From positions 1-64,000 of the forward strand of contig NZ_MTQO01000034.1 in the NCBI RefSeq assembly GCF_001984155.1: DNA of 64,000 nucleotides. The letters are read 5' to 3'. Of the stretch, positions 33,271-42,160 are shown piece by piece. The DNA comes from Actinosynnema sp. ALI-1.44 (GTDB taxonomy: Bacteria > Actinomycetota > Actinomycetes > Mycobacteriales > Pseudonocardiaceae). Position 1 is the stretch's first letter. The number at the start of each line of letters is the position of its first letter. A program made the position numbers and the translations under genes. The notes below the pieces were generated by a model. That model searched no databases. It was not told the DNA's origin and saw only the letters and a list, made by a program, of their open reading frames with translations.

Positions 33271-36200
33271 TCAGTCCCTGTCGGGCTTCTCCACGCCTTC
33301 GACCAGCGGTGTCTGCACCAGCCGGACCGCACGGCGGCGGTTGACGAACTGGCCGCGGCCGGGCGGGAGCACGCGCGGCTTCAGGTTGCCGAGGAACGAA
33401 CCCTCCGTCTTCGGGCAGGACAACAGCAGCGCCGGTGTGCCCAGCTCCCACATCCGCCGGATCGCGGCGTTCGACATCGACCGGCTCGCGCTCGACGTGC
33501 TGCGCGCGATGATGATGTGCACGCCGATGTCCGCCGCCTGCGGGAGCAACGGGACCAGGGGATCCAGCGGGCCGCTGCCGGAGGCCTCGGTCAGCTCGAA
33601 GTCGTCGATGATGACGTAGAGCCGCCCGCCCTGCCACCAGTCCCGTTTGGGCAGTCGGCTCGGGGCGATCTCCGGGCCGGGGACGCGCTCCTTGAGCACT
33701 CCCGCCGCGCCCGCGATCGTGTTCGCCAGCGCCTCCGTGCCGACCGCGTACTCGAGCTGGTGGCTCGTCGGGATGGAGTCGTGCAGTTCGCGGCGGAAGT
33801 CGCCGAACACCACCCTGGCCTCGTCCGACGTGTGGTGTGCGGCAACGGCCTTGGCGATGTGCCGCAACAGGTTGGTCTTGCCGGTCTCGGCGTCGCCGTA
33901 GATCAGCAGGTGCGGGCTCGTGTCGAAGTCGTGCCACAACGGTGCCAGTTCGACGTCGTCGATGCCGAGCGACACCCGCATCTCCGCGGTGGGACCGGGC
34001 GATGTCGGGCCGGGAAGTTCCCTGACCGTCAGCATGTGCGGCAGCAGCCGGACCTTCGGCGCGGCCGGTGCGGTCGGCAACGCCAGCGCCTCGGCCAGCT
34101 CCACCGTCGCGTCGGCGAGGTCCTCGGTCTCTGGCTGACCGTCGATCCGGGGCAGTGCGGCGAGGAAGTGCAGCCGGTCGGGGGTGATGCCGCGGCCGGG
34201 GATCGCGGGCACGGTCGCGGCGAACCGGCTGTTGATCTCCGAGTCGGTGGGATCGCCCAGCTTGAGCTCGAACCGCGTGCCCAGCACGTCACGCAGCCAC
34301 GGCCGCATCTCCGACCAGCGGCTGGACGCGACGACGAGGTGGATGCCGAAGCTCAGCCCGCGCGCGGCGAGCTCGGTGAACTTCTCCTCCACGTCCTCGA
34401 AGTCCTGCCGGATCGTGTACCAGCCGTCGACCACCAGGAACACGTCGCCGTACGGGTCGATGTCGGTGTACCGGCCCTCCCTGCGGGCCCGCCGGTACGT
34501 GGCCATCGAGTCGATGTTGTGCTCGGCGAAGATCGCCTCGCGGCGGGTCATGATGTTGGTGACCTCCAACACGGTCCGGGTGACGCGGTCCCGGTCGAGC
34601 CGGTTGGCGACACTGCCGACGTGCGGCAGTTTCGCCAGCGCCGTGAGCGTTCCGCCGAAGTCGAGACAGTAGAACTGGACCTCCGCGGCGGTGTGGGTCA
34701 ACGCCAGGCTCGCCATCAGGGCCCGCAGCATGGTGCTCTTGCCGCTCTGCGGCCCGCCGACGATCGCCGCGTTTCCCTTGCTGCCGGACAGGTCCGCGAC
34801 GAGCAGTTCGCGTTTCTGCTGTGCGGGCAGGTCGATCAGGCCCACCGGCACGGTCAGGGTGCCGGTCTGCAGCTCGCCGACCGGGCGCGGACCGAGTTCC
34901 GCGTGGTCCACCAACGGCGGCAGCAGCTGGTCGAGCGTCGCCGACTGTTTGAGCGGTGGCAGCCATACCTGGTGCGCCCGCGGGCCGATGTCGCGCATCC
35001 GCTGAATCAGCACGTCGAGCACGGTGTCCGTGCTGGACTCGTCGTCCTCCGGCGCCGGTTCGTCCACCGGCTCGGGCGAGGCGGGCGGCTCGATGTACTG
35101 CATGCCGAACGGCACGATGTGCTGTTCGACCGACTCGGCCCCGGTGCCGCGGCGCTTGGGGCGGTAGGGCGATGAGGAATACGCGCCCTTGAACCGGACG
35201 AGCGTCTGGGTGTCCGGGCGCAGATACCCGTTACCGGGGCTGTTGGGCAGTTCGTACGCGTCCGGCACGCCGATGACGCTGCGGCTTTCCATCGCGGAGA
35301 ACGTGCGCAGGCCGATCCGGTACGACAGGTGCGTCTCGACCTTGTGGATCCGGCCTTCGTCCAACCGCTGGGACGCCAGCAGCAGGTGCACGCCGAGGCT
35401 GCGGCCCAGCCTGCCGATCATGGCGAACACGTCGATGAACTCCGGCTTGCTCGACAGCATCTCGCTGAACTCGTCGACCACGATGAACAGCGCGGGCATC
35501 GGCTCCAGCGGCACACCTTGCGCCCGCGCGGCTTCGTAGTCCCGGCGTGACGCGTAGTTGCCCGCCGCGCGGAGGTATTCCTGGCGGCGGTTGAGCTCAC
35601 CGGTCAGCGCGTCCTGCATCCGGTCGACCAGTTCGAGTTCCTCGGCCAGATTGGTGATCACCGCCGAGGTGTGCGGCAGCTGGTCGAAGCCGAGGAACGC
35701 CGCGCCGCCCTTGAAGTCGACCAGAACGAAGTTCAGGTCCTCCGACGAGTGCGTCACGGCCAGGGCGAGCACGAGCGTGCGGAGCAGTTCGCTCTTGCCG
35801 GACCCGGTGGCGCCGACGCACAGCCCGTGCGGGCCCATCCCGTCCTCCGCGGCCTCCTTGATGTCCAGCTCCATCGGCGTGCCGTTGGTGGCGATCCCGA
35901 TCGGCACCCGCAGCCGCCGCTTGGCGGTCATCCGTTCCCTGCGGTACTTCACCGGTTCGAAGTGGACGACGTCACCGAGACCGAGCAGCCCGGCCAGGTC
36001 GTAGTCGACGGCCAGCGGCTCCTCGTCCTCGTTCACCTCGCCGATCCGGTACCGGGCCATCGTGCGCGCCAACGCGGCGGCGGCGGTCTCACTCAGCGCG
36101 TCCGGCGTGCAGAGCGGTTTGGACGTCTGCCTGCCGAGCCGGTCGAAGTTCACCGTGCTGGCCTCGCCCTGCGCCACTTCGAGGAACAGCACGCCCGGCC

Positions 36201-37260
36201 GCTGGTGCCACGGCAGGCTGCCGGAGACGTCGAGCACCACCGCGTTGCGATAGCCTTCGTCGGCCGCCCGGTGGTCTCCGGGTATCTGGACCCCGTCGAG
36301 GATGAGCACCACGTACGGCTCCGACGAGGTGACCGGGGTGTCGGCCTCGAACCGGGGCCGCCCGGTGAACGACGGCCCGCCGAGCAGCGACTCCGCCTCG
36401 GTGATGGTCGCCGCGGCCAGCCGTCGTGCGCCCGCGGCGTCCCGGCTCTCCGGATCCTGGTTGTGCGGCAGCCATTTCAGCCAGTCCCAGCGGGCCATCC
36501 GCTCCTCGCTCGCGCACAGCGCGATCCGGACGTCGCCCGGGGCGTGCGCGGTGGCGAGCTGGCCGAGGACCGCGCGGGCCAGGCCGAGCACCGCCTCGTC
36601 CTCGCCGCTGAACTGGATCTGCCCGAAACCCCGCAGGTACACCGCGATCGGCGCGTTGGGCAGCGTGGAGTACGCCCGCAGGAAGCGGCGCAACGCGTGC
36701 GCCGCCAGCGGCTCCAGGTCCTCGATCGGCTTGGTGTCGGGCGGGAGCAGCTTGAGCGTCGACCGCTGCGTGCCGACGCCGATCCGGACTTCACCGAAGT
36801 CGTCCTGCGCGGGACGCCGCTCCCACAACCGGTAGCCCAGCGCCATCGACCACAGCGCACGCGGGTCGGGGTGGATCCAGCGGCCCGCGCGTTGCTGGGC
36901 GGCAAGGGATTTGCGGACCTGTCTGCGCAACTGGGTGAGATAGCGGATGTAGTCACGCCGGTGCCCGTGCAGTTTCTGCTTGTGCGTCACCGAGTTGCGA
37001 AAGAGCTGGACGACGAGCATGCCGACGACCGACAGCAGCATCATCCCGCCACCGATGTAGGACATCAGCCCGGAACCGGGCCGGACGAACATCATCACCA
37101 TCGCGATCGAGCCGAGGCCCATCGGGGCGTACATCAGCACGGAGCTGATCCCGCCGCCGGTGTCCTCCGGGACCGCCGGTGGTTCCTGGATCTCGATCTC
37201 GTCGCCCGGTGCGGCCGGTTTCGGCCGTCGTGCCCGGCGCGCGAACAGCACCGTGCTCAC
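33271..37260 (-). CDS. eccC: EccC, FtsK/SpoIIIE-type ATPase of type VII secretion
   Basis: A 1,329-residue single-chain EccC (EccCa and EccCb fused), the motor that recognises ESX substrates. Two N-terminal transmembrane helices (about residues 40-85) are followed by three P-loop domains: GATGSGKS at 483-490, GGPQSGKS at 835-842 and GDAETGKT at 1122-1129. Domain 1 has a full Walker B (VVDEFSEM); domains 2 and 3 have altered ones (VVDGW, IIDDF), as usual for EccC, in which domain 1 is the main ATPase and domain 3 binds the substrate C-terminus. The GTG at 37260 is preceded by GGGAG at seven bases. It is transcribed leftward, opposite to all other secretion genes. Confidence 0.96.
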   Translation of the reverse strand: MSTVLFARRARRPKPAAPGDEIEIQEPPAVPEDTGGGISSVLMYAPMGLGSIAMVMMFVRPGSGLMSYIGGGMMLLSVVGMLVVQLFRNSVTHKQKLHGHRRDYIRYLTQLRRQVRKSLAAQQRAGRWIHPDPRALWSMALGYRLWERRPAQDDFGEVRIGVGTQRSTLKLLPPDTKPIEDLEPLAAHALRRFLRAYSTLPNAPIAVYLRGFGQIQFSGEDEAVLGLARAVLGQLATAHAPGDVRIALCASEERMARWDWLKWLPHNQDPESRDAAGARRLAAATITEAESLLGGPSFTGRPRFEADTPVTSSEPYVVLILDGVQIPGDHRAADEGYRNAVVLDVSGSLPWHQRPGVLFLEVAQGEASTVNFDRLGRQTSKPLCTPDALSETAAAALARTMARYRIGEVNEDEEPLAVDYDLAGLLGLGDVVHFEPVKYRRERMTAKRRLRVPIGIATNGTPMELDIKEAAEDGMGPHGLCVGATGSGKSELLRTLVLALAVTHSSEDLNFVLVDFKGGAAFLGFDQLPHTSAVITNLAEELELVDRMQDALTGELNRRQEYLRAAGNYASRRDYEAARAQGVPLEPMPALFIVVDEFSEMLSSKPEFIDVFAMIGRLGRSLGVHLLLASQRLDEGRIHKVETHLSYRIGLRTFSAMESRSVIGVPDAYELPNSPGNGYLRPDTQTLVRFKGAYSSSPYRPKRRGTGAESVEQHIVPFGMQYIEPPASPEPVDEPAPEDDESSTDTVLDVLIQRMRDIGPRAHQVWLPPLKQSATLDQLLPPLVDHAELGPRPVGELQTGTLTVPVGLIDLPAQQKRELLVADLSGSKGNAAIVGGPQSGKSTMLRALMASLALTHTAAEVQFYCLDFGGTLTALAKLPHVGSVANRLDRDRVTRTVLEVTNIMTRREAIFAEHNIDSMATYRRARREGRYTDIDPYGDVFLVVDGWYTIRQDFEDVEEKFTELAARGLSFGIHLVVASSRWSEMRPWLRDVLGTRFELKLGDPTDSEINSRFAATVPAIPGRGITPDRLHFLAALPRIDGQPETEDLADATVELAEALALPTAPAAPKVRLLPHMLTVRELPGPTSPGPTAEMRVSLGIDDVELAPLWHDFDTSPHLLIYGDAETGKTNLLRHIAKAVAAHHTSDEARVVFGDFRRELHDSIPTSHQLEYAVGTEALANTIAGAAGVLKERVPGPEIAPSRLPKRDWWQGGRLYVIIDDFELTEASGSGPLDPLVPLLPQAADIGVHIIIARSTSSASRSMSNAAIRRMWELGTPALLLSCPKTEGSFLGNLKPRVLPPGRGQFVNRRRAVRLVQTPLVEGVEKPDRD

Positions 37261-37400
37261 ACTTGCTCTCCCTCGGTGAGTGGACTTCCCCATTTTGGCC
37301 GCGACAGCGCCCCGAGCCACGGGCACAGCCGTCCCGCGGACCTAGGCTCCGGCAGTGGTTCACGGTCTGTCATCCCTGGCAGGAAGGACCTTGACACCGG

Positions 37401-38798
37401 ATGGAAGAGCAAACACAGCATCGCACAACGAGCTCGGCGAGGCTACGGTTCGTTCTGGGAAAGAAGGCCACCGACGTGGCGCTGCCCACCCAGGCCACGC
37501 TGATCGACCTGTTGCCCGCGGTGTTGCCGCAGTTCGGCGCCGAATGGATCGAACAGGGCGCCGACCACGAGGGCTGGGTCGTCCAGCGGATCGGTGAGCC
37601 GCCGCTGGACGAGGACAGGACCCTCGCCGAGCTCAACCTGCTCGACGGCGAGACCGTCTACCTGAGACCTCGGGCCGACCAGCTCGCGGCGATCGACTAC
37701 GACGACCTGGTCGACGGTGTCGGCGAGCAGGTCAGGGATCACTCGGGCGCGTGGCGGCCCGCACACACGCGCTGGATGTTCCGCGTGGGCGCGGCTGTCG
37801 CCCTGTTGCTGGGACTGTGGCTGGTTCCGGGCACCGGATCCGTGCTGGTGCAGGCTTTCATGGCTTTGTGCATCGCGTTGTTGCTGGTGGGCGGGAGCGC
37901 TCTCGTCGCGCGAGGCGTGGCGGATCCCGCTGCGGCGACGATCATGGCCATCGCCGCGGCCAGTTACGGCGCGCTGGGCGGTGTGCTGCTTGTGCGTGCG
38001 CTGGATCCCATCGCCATCATGCCGGTTCACGCGACCGTCGCACTCGCCGTCGCGCTCCTGCTGTTGTGCGTCGGGGTGTTCGTGGTCGCCGATGCGGCGT
38101 TGGTGTTCACCGGGGCCATCATGTTCACGGCGGTGCTGGCCATCGCCGGGCTCATCGCTTCGGTCGCGTCGGTGACGGTCTCGCAGGCGGTGGGAATCGG
38201 CTTGTCGGTGTCGCTGGTCATCGGGGTCTACGTGCCCGCGACGGCGTTCCGGCTGTCCGGACTCACCCTGCCGATGCTGCCGACCGGCGCGGACGAGCTC
38301 AGCGAGGACATAGATCCGGTGCCGGCCAAGCTCGTGGTGGAGCGGGGCACGGCGACCGCGGGCTACTCGACGGCATTGCACGTCGGCCTCGGCGCGGCAC
38401 TGACGGTGATGCTGCCGATGCTGATCGCCGGAGGTGACAGCTGGGCGAGGGCGTTGTCGCTCGTCATCGCGTTCCTGCTGTTGCTGCGGACGCGGCATCC
38501 GAGCGGGGCAGTGCAGCGGTGGGCGATCATGGTGCCCGCGGCCGTCACGGTCGTGGAGAACCTGCGGCAGATCGCCGCCGGGCAGGGCGAGCTCGGCAGG
38601 CTGCTCGCGACATGCGCGCCGCTGTTCGCCCTGGGGCTGGTCATGCTGCTGTTCAGCAGGCTCCTGCCGGGACAGCGGTTCCGGCCGTACTGGGGTCGTG
38701 CGGTGGAGATCCTGGAGACGCTGACCGCCGTCGCCGTCATCCCGATCCTGTTGCAGGTTCTGGGCGTCTACGCCTGGATGCGGGGGCTGGCGGGCTGA
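37401..38798 (+). CDS. eccD: EccD, type VII secretion integral membrane protein
   Basis: A 465-residue membrane subunit. Residues 13-95 form a YukD-like ubiquitin fold (RLRFVLGKKATDVALPTQAT and LLDGETVYLRP). The rest contains about eleven transmembrane helices starting near residue 130. EccD makes up most of the membrane part of the ESX core together with EccB, EccC and (usually) EccE. It is divergent from eccC across a 140-base gap which must hold both promoters. The ATG at 37401 is the first plausible start; the purine run GGAAGGA is somewhat far upstream. Its stop overlaps the eccB start by one base (TGATG). Confidence 0.95.
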   Translation: MEEQTQHRTTSSARLRFVLGKKATDVALPTQATLIDLLPAVLPQFGAEWIEQGADHEGWVVQRIGEPPLDEDRTLAELNLLDGETVYLRPRADQLAAIDYDDLVDGVGEQVRDHSGAWRPAHTRWMFRVGAAVALLLGLWLVPGTGSVLVQAFMALCIALLLVGGSALVARGVADPAAATIMAIAAASYGALGGVLLVRALDPIAIMPVHATVALAVALLLLCVGVFVVADAALVFTGAIMFTAVLAIAGLIASVASVTVSQAVGIGLSVSLVIGVYVPATAFRLSGLTLPMLPTGADELSEDIDPVPAKLVVERGTATAGYSTALHVGLGAALTVMLPMLIAGGDSWARALSLVIAFLLLLRTRHPSGAVQRWAIMVPAAVTVVENLRQIAAGQGELGRLLATCAPLFALGLVMLLFSRLLPGQRFRPYWGRAVEILETLTAVAVIPILLQVLGVYAWMRGLAG

Positions 38799-40219
38799 TG
38801 CAGTCCAAACGGGACCAGGTGCAGGCGTACTTCTTCGTGGTCGGGCGGCTCGTGTCCGCCGTCGTGCACGGCAGGCCGGACGTGCTCCAGCAACCGAACA
38901 AGCGGCTGAACACGGGCACGTTCATCGGGGTGATCGTCGGGGCCGTGCTGATGGGGATCTTCGGGATCTACGGTGTGTTCGTCCCCGGCGGCAACACCAC
39001 CTGGCGCCAGCCGGGAGCGATCGTGATGAACGAGACGACCGGTGCGCGTTACGTCTACCTGGACAACCAGCTGCGGCCGGTGCTCAACTACTCGTCGGCG
39101 AGGCTGGTCGGCGGGAAGTCGGGCAACGGCCAGGTCTTCTCGGTGTCGCAGAAGTCGCTGACCGGGACGCCGGTCGGGCAGCCGATCGGCATCGCGGGCG
39201 CCCCGGACGCGTTGCCCCCGGCCGCCGGGCTCGACTCGGGCGCGTGGACGGTGTGCGCCCAGTCGCCTGGCACCGGGCCGCCTGCCACGGGACCGACAGT
39301 CGCGCTCCTGCTCGGGCAACCTGTCGACCGCGCCCTGACCGAGCAGCAGGCGCTGCTGGTGGAAAGCCCAGGGCAACCGACCTATTTGGTGTGGCGGGGA
39401 AAACGCCACCGGATACCGAGCCGGAGCGAGGCCGAGGCGTTGGGCTACGGCGGCGTCGACCCGATGACGGTCACCGCGGCCTGGCTGAACCCGTTGGCAC
39501 AAGGACGGGACATCGCGGTGCCGAGGACGCCGGGTCTCGGGCAGCCGGGGCCGGTGATCGACGGTCGCCGCAGCACGATCGGCCAGATCTACGAGATCCG
39601 CAACCCGGCGATCAACACGGACCAGCTCTACCTGGTCCGCAGCGACGGGGTCGCGCCGCTGAGCCGGACCAGCGCGGCGTTGCTGCTGGCCGCGGAGTCC
39701 ACAAAGGCCGCTTACCCGGGCGGCAGGGTGAGCACCGTCGAGGCAGGACCGAACGCGCTGGCCGGTGTGCCGTACTCCCACAGCGGTCCCGATCTCGCCG
39801 CGGGACTCCCGCCGGAGCCGCCGCGGATCGCCAACCCGGCCCCGGACGCCATGGCGTGCGCGAGCTTCCCACCGCCCGGAAAGGGCGACTCGAATGTCGT
39901 GATCGGACACCTCTCGGCCACGGCAGGCAACGCGAAGGCCGTACCGCTGGCCACGCACCCGGCGGGAACGACAGCCGACCGGATCTCGGTGCCGGCGGGG
40001 AAAGGGGTGCTGGCCAGACAGTTGCCGCTGCCCGGAGCGCTCTTTCTCGTCACCGAGACGGGCACGAAGTACCCGCTGGCCAACTCCGAGGTGGTGGCCG
40101 CACTCGGCTACTCGGAGCCAGCCGCCGTGCAGGTGCCCGGCGAACTGCTCGGTCTGTTGCCGTCCGGCCCGGTGCTCAGCGTGGACGCCGCACTGCGGAC
40201 TCCGGCACCGGGGAGGTGA
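38798..40219 (+). CDS. eccB: EccB, type VII secretion core protein
   Basis: A 473-residue ESX core subunit. A short cytoplasmic N-terminus (MQSKRDQVQAYFFVVGRLV, the classical EccB opening) is followed by one transmembrane helix at about 44-64 (IGVIVGAVLMGIFGIYGVFV), then a large extracytoplasmic domain with the repeated beta/alpha units and conserved GAWTVC, PSRSEAEALGYGG and TADRISVPAGKG segments. Two cysteines (in WTVCAQS and MACASF) probably form the conserved disulphide. EccB caps the channel on the outer face. Its ATG overlaps the eccD stop, so the two are coupled. A 160-base gap with no gene follows. Confidence 0.96.
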   Translation: MQSKRDQVQAYFFVVGRLVSAVVHGRPDVLQQPNKRLNTGTFIGVIVGAVLMGIFGIYGVFVPGGNTTWRQPGAIVMNETTGARYVYLDNQLRPVLNYSSARLVGGKSGNGQVFSVSQKSLTGTPVGQPIGIAGAPDALPPAAGLDSGAWTVCAQSPGTGPPATGPTVALLLGQPVDRALTEQQALLVESPGQPTYLVWRGKRHRIPSRSEAEALGYGGVDPMTVTAAWLNPLAQGRDIAVPRTPGLGQPGPVIDGRRSTIGQIYEIRNPAINTDQLYLVRSDGVAPLSRTSAALLLAAESTKAAYPGGRVSTVEAGPNALAGVPYSHSGPDLAAGLPPEPPRIANPAPDAMACASFPPPGKGDSNVVIGHLSATAGNAKAVPLATHPAGTTADRISVPAGKGVLARQLPLPGALFLVTETGTKYPLANSEVVAALGYSEPAAVQVPGELLGLLPSGPVLSVDAALRTPAPGR

Positions 40220-40378
40220 CCGGCCTCCGGCACTCATGAGGGGAGTTCCGCTCATTGGGGCCGATGGGGCGGCAGGCGGAATTCGGCGACGATCCGGAAC
40301 CTAGCGTGGAAACGTAGCCGGGCTGTTTGGCGGTCGCCAGAACGTGATGCGCAGCAGGAAGTACACCAAGGAGATCAG

Positions 40379-40717
40379 ATGCCCAAGACGACGACAGTGA
40401 GTGTCGAGACGTGCAACCAGCAGGCAGCCAGGCACGACGCGATGGCGGATGACATCAGCCAGAAGCTCGACAGTCTCAAGACCGAGGTCCACAACACGAT
40501 GATGGCCAGCACCAGCGCGGCCACCCGGGCGTTGACCAACACCTGTGACAACTGGGTGGAAGCCGTTCGCAAGACGGTGCTCGACCACATGCGCAAGATG
40601 GCCGAGAACATCCGGCGCGAAGCCAGCAACCAGGCGGCGCTCGACGAGGAGAGCATGAACGCGATCACCAGCCTGCCGTTGAGCACCCTCGACTTCCTCG
40701 GTGTTCCCAAGAGCTGA
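40379..40717 (+). CDS. WXG100-like ESX protein, first of the set
   Basis: A 112-residue all-helical protein in the position where esxB/esxA pairs sit. It lacks a strict WxG but has a helix-turn-helix hairpin shape with NTCDNWVEAV at the turn and long amphipathic helices either side. ESX proteins of this kind dimerise and are exported as substrates, often guiding larger partners. An AAGGAG lies four to eight bases before the ATG, an unusually good ribosome-binding site suggesting high expression. The next gene, 42 bases on, is a more typical WXG100 protein and the likely partner. Confidence 0.75.
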   Translation: MPKTTTVSVETCNQQAARHDAMADDISQKLDSLKTEVHNTMMASTSAATRALTNTCDNWVEAVRKTVLDHMRKMAENIRREASNQAALDEESMNAITSLPLSTLDFLGVPKS

Positions 40718-40759
40718 CCACTGCCAGTTTCCGTTGCGGTTGTCCGAAAGGAAGAGATC

Positions 40760-41065
40760 ATGGTTTCGCGTGACGACACCATCACATACGACTACACGAC
40801 GCTCGAGTACTGCGTCGAGGAGATGAGGAAGGCGGCCGAGTGGATCGCCCAGCAGACTGACGAGATGCAGCAGTCGGTCAAGAAGGTCATGACGGGCTGG
40901 GCCGGTGACACGGCCGACGCTTACGACCGGCTCAGCAACGACCTGGAGAACGATCTCAGGGGCAACGCCAACGACCTCACCACGCTGGAGAAGAAGATGG
41001 AGGACGTGATCCAGAGGTTCCAGCTCCAGGACAAGACCAGTGCCAAAAGCTTCGGTGACTACTGA
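40760..41065 (+). CDS. WXG100 family type VII substrate
   Basis: A 101-residue helical-hairpin protein with the turn KVMTGWAGDTADAYDRLSND, matching the W-x-G plus downstream aromatic pattern of WXG100 proteins. The length fits the family exactly. It would form a heterodimer with the preceding 112-residue protein and be exported through EccC. The ATG follows AAGGAAGAG. The last residues (KSFGDY) might carry the recognition tail, although I see no strict YxxxD/E. Confidence 0.88.
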   Translation: MVSRDDTITYDYTTLEYCVEEMRKAAEWIAQQTDEMQQSVKKVMTGWAGDTADAYDRLSNDLENDLRGNANDLTTLEKKMEDVIQRFQLQDKTSAKSFGDY

Positions 41066-41125
41066 CCGCGTGGGGTGCCGGGTCGCTGCGGCGGCTCGGC
41101 ACACCGCACGTTACGGAGCCGTGAA

Positions 41126-41449
41126 ATGACCACCAAGCTCGACATCGAAGCAATCAAGCAAGCGGCGGTCAGTCTCGGGCGGATCATGGACGACATGTCC
41201 GCGTTCGCCCCGTTGCGGGCGCCGTGGCCGACGATCGGCAACTTCGACCTCGCGCGACGGCTGGAGGGAATCGTCGACGATCGCCGTGACGGCGTGGTCG
41301 CGCACGCCCACCAGTTGCAGGCGTCGCTCGACGAGATGGGGAAGGTCCTGACGCGGATCGCGACGAGGTTCGAGGCCGTGGACAACAGCAACGCGAAGGA
41401 GATCGCGGCGGTCATCCCCGGAGTGCCGGCTCGTCGGCCATCCGCCTGA
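41126..41449 (+). CDS. ESX-like helical-hairpin protein
   Basis: A 107-residue all-helical protein. It has a WxxxG turn (RAPWPTIGNFDLARRLEGIV) in place of WxG and is clearly homologous to the first 100 residues of the next gene: both share LGRI-DDM-AF, a tryptophan-proline turn, and GIVDDRR / RIVDDRR with V-AHA. The C-terminus is a short Pro/Arg tail. I read it as a locus-specific ESX substrate or chaperone. The ATG at 41126 is preceded by GGAG at seven bases. It has no counterpart I can name. Confidence 0.7.
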   Translation: MTTKLDIEAIKQAAVSLGRIMDDMSAFAPLRAPWPTIGNFDLARRLEGIVDDRRDGVVAHAHQLQASLDEMGKVLTRIATRFEAVDNSNAKEIAAVIPGVPARRPSA

Positions 41450-41475
41450 CTGTCGAGGTGTGAGGAGTTGGTGTC

Positions 41476-42060
41476 GTGTCGCAGACGAAGTACGTCAGTG
41501 AGCGCGTGAAGAACGCGGGTATCAATCTGGGCCGGATCCTGGACGACATGAAAGCGTTCACCGAGTTGAAGGCCCATTGGCCGAACGCGGGAAAGTTCCC
41601 GCTCGCCCAGTGGCTTGAGCGAATCGTCGACGACCGGCGCAACGCGATCGTCGCGCACGCCGAGCACCTGAAGCTGACGTTCGAGGCGATGGAGGTGACG
41701 CTGAAGCGGATCGCCTCGGACTTCGACAACCTCGACGGCGAGAACGCGCAGAAGGTCGTCACCGCGTTGAAGGACATGCAGAGCAAGATCGGTCAGGAGA
41801 TCACCACTCTCGACCAGAACACGGAGAAGGACCAGACGAACTACACGCCGAGCGGCAAGGGCAACAGTTCCGACGGCGACGGCTACAACGACAACCTCAA
41901 CGACCCGATCGGCAAACCCGACTCCGGCGGAGGTGGTGGTGGCGGTGGCGGTGGTGGAGGAGGAGGAGGAGAAAAGCCTGACGGAGACGGCAAACAGAGG
42001 AAGGAGCTCCATGACATGGGGCAGGACAAGAAGAACAGCGGCGGCGGCATGAAGCAGTGA
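41476..42060 (+). CDS. ESX-like hairpin protein with poly-glycine tail
   Basis: A 194-residue protein. Residues 1-110 are a paralogue of the preceding 107-residue protein (NLGRILDDMKAFTEL, HWPNAGKFPLAQWL, RIVDDRRNAIVAHAEHL). Then comes a hydrophilic tail with an uninterrupted run of 15 glycines and a Lys/Asp-rich end. Glycine spacers of this sort are common in exported, surface-located proteins. The GTG at 41476 has GAGGAG nearby. The glycine tract is encoded mostly by GGT/GGC/GGA in succession and may vary in length between strains. Confidence 0.7.
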   Translation: MSQTKYVSERVKNAGINLGRILDDMKAFTELKAHWPNAGKFPLAQWLERIVDDRRNAIVAHAEHLKLTFEAMEVTLKRIASDFDNLDGENAQKVVTALKDMQSKIGQEITTLDQNTEKDQTNYTPSGKGNSSDGDGYNDNLNDPIGKPDSGGGGGGGGGGGGGGGEKPDGDGKQRKELHDMGQDKKNSGGGMKQ

Positions 42061-42160
42061 GACCTGGCCGCCGTGCCGCGGCCGCAGCACCTCGGTGAGC
42101 GTTGCTCGTTCCGAGCATGGATTGACCACTGTTGAACGACATTGGATGAGGGTTTCCACA

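Noticed and set aside
33235-35175. Rightward open frame of 646 codons opposite eccC
   Set aside because: It covers the second and third P-loop domains of eccC in antisense, and its first bases overlap the terminator.
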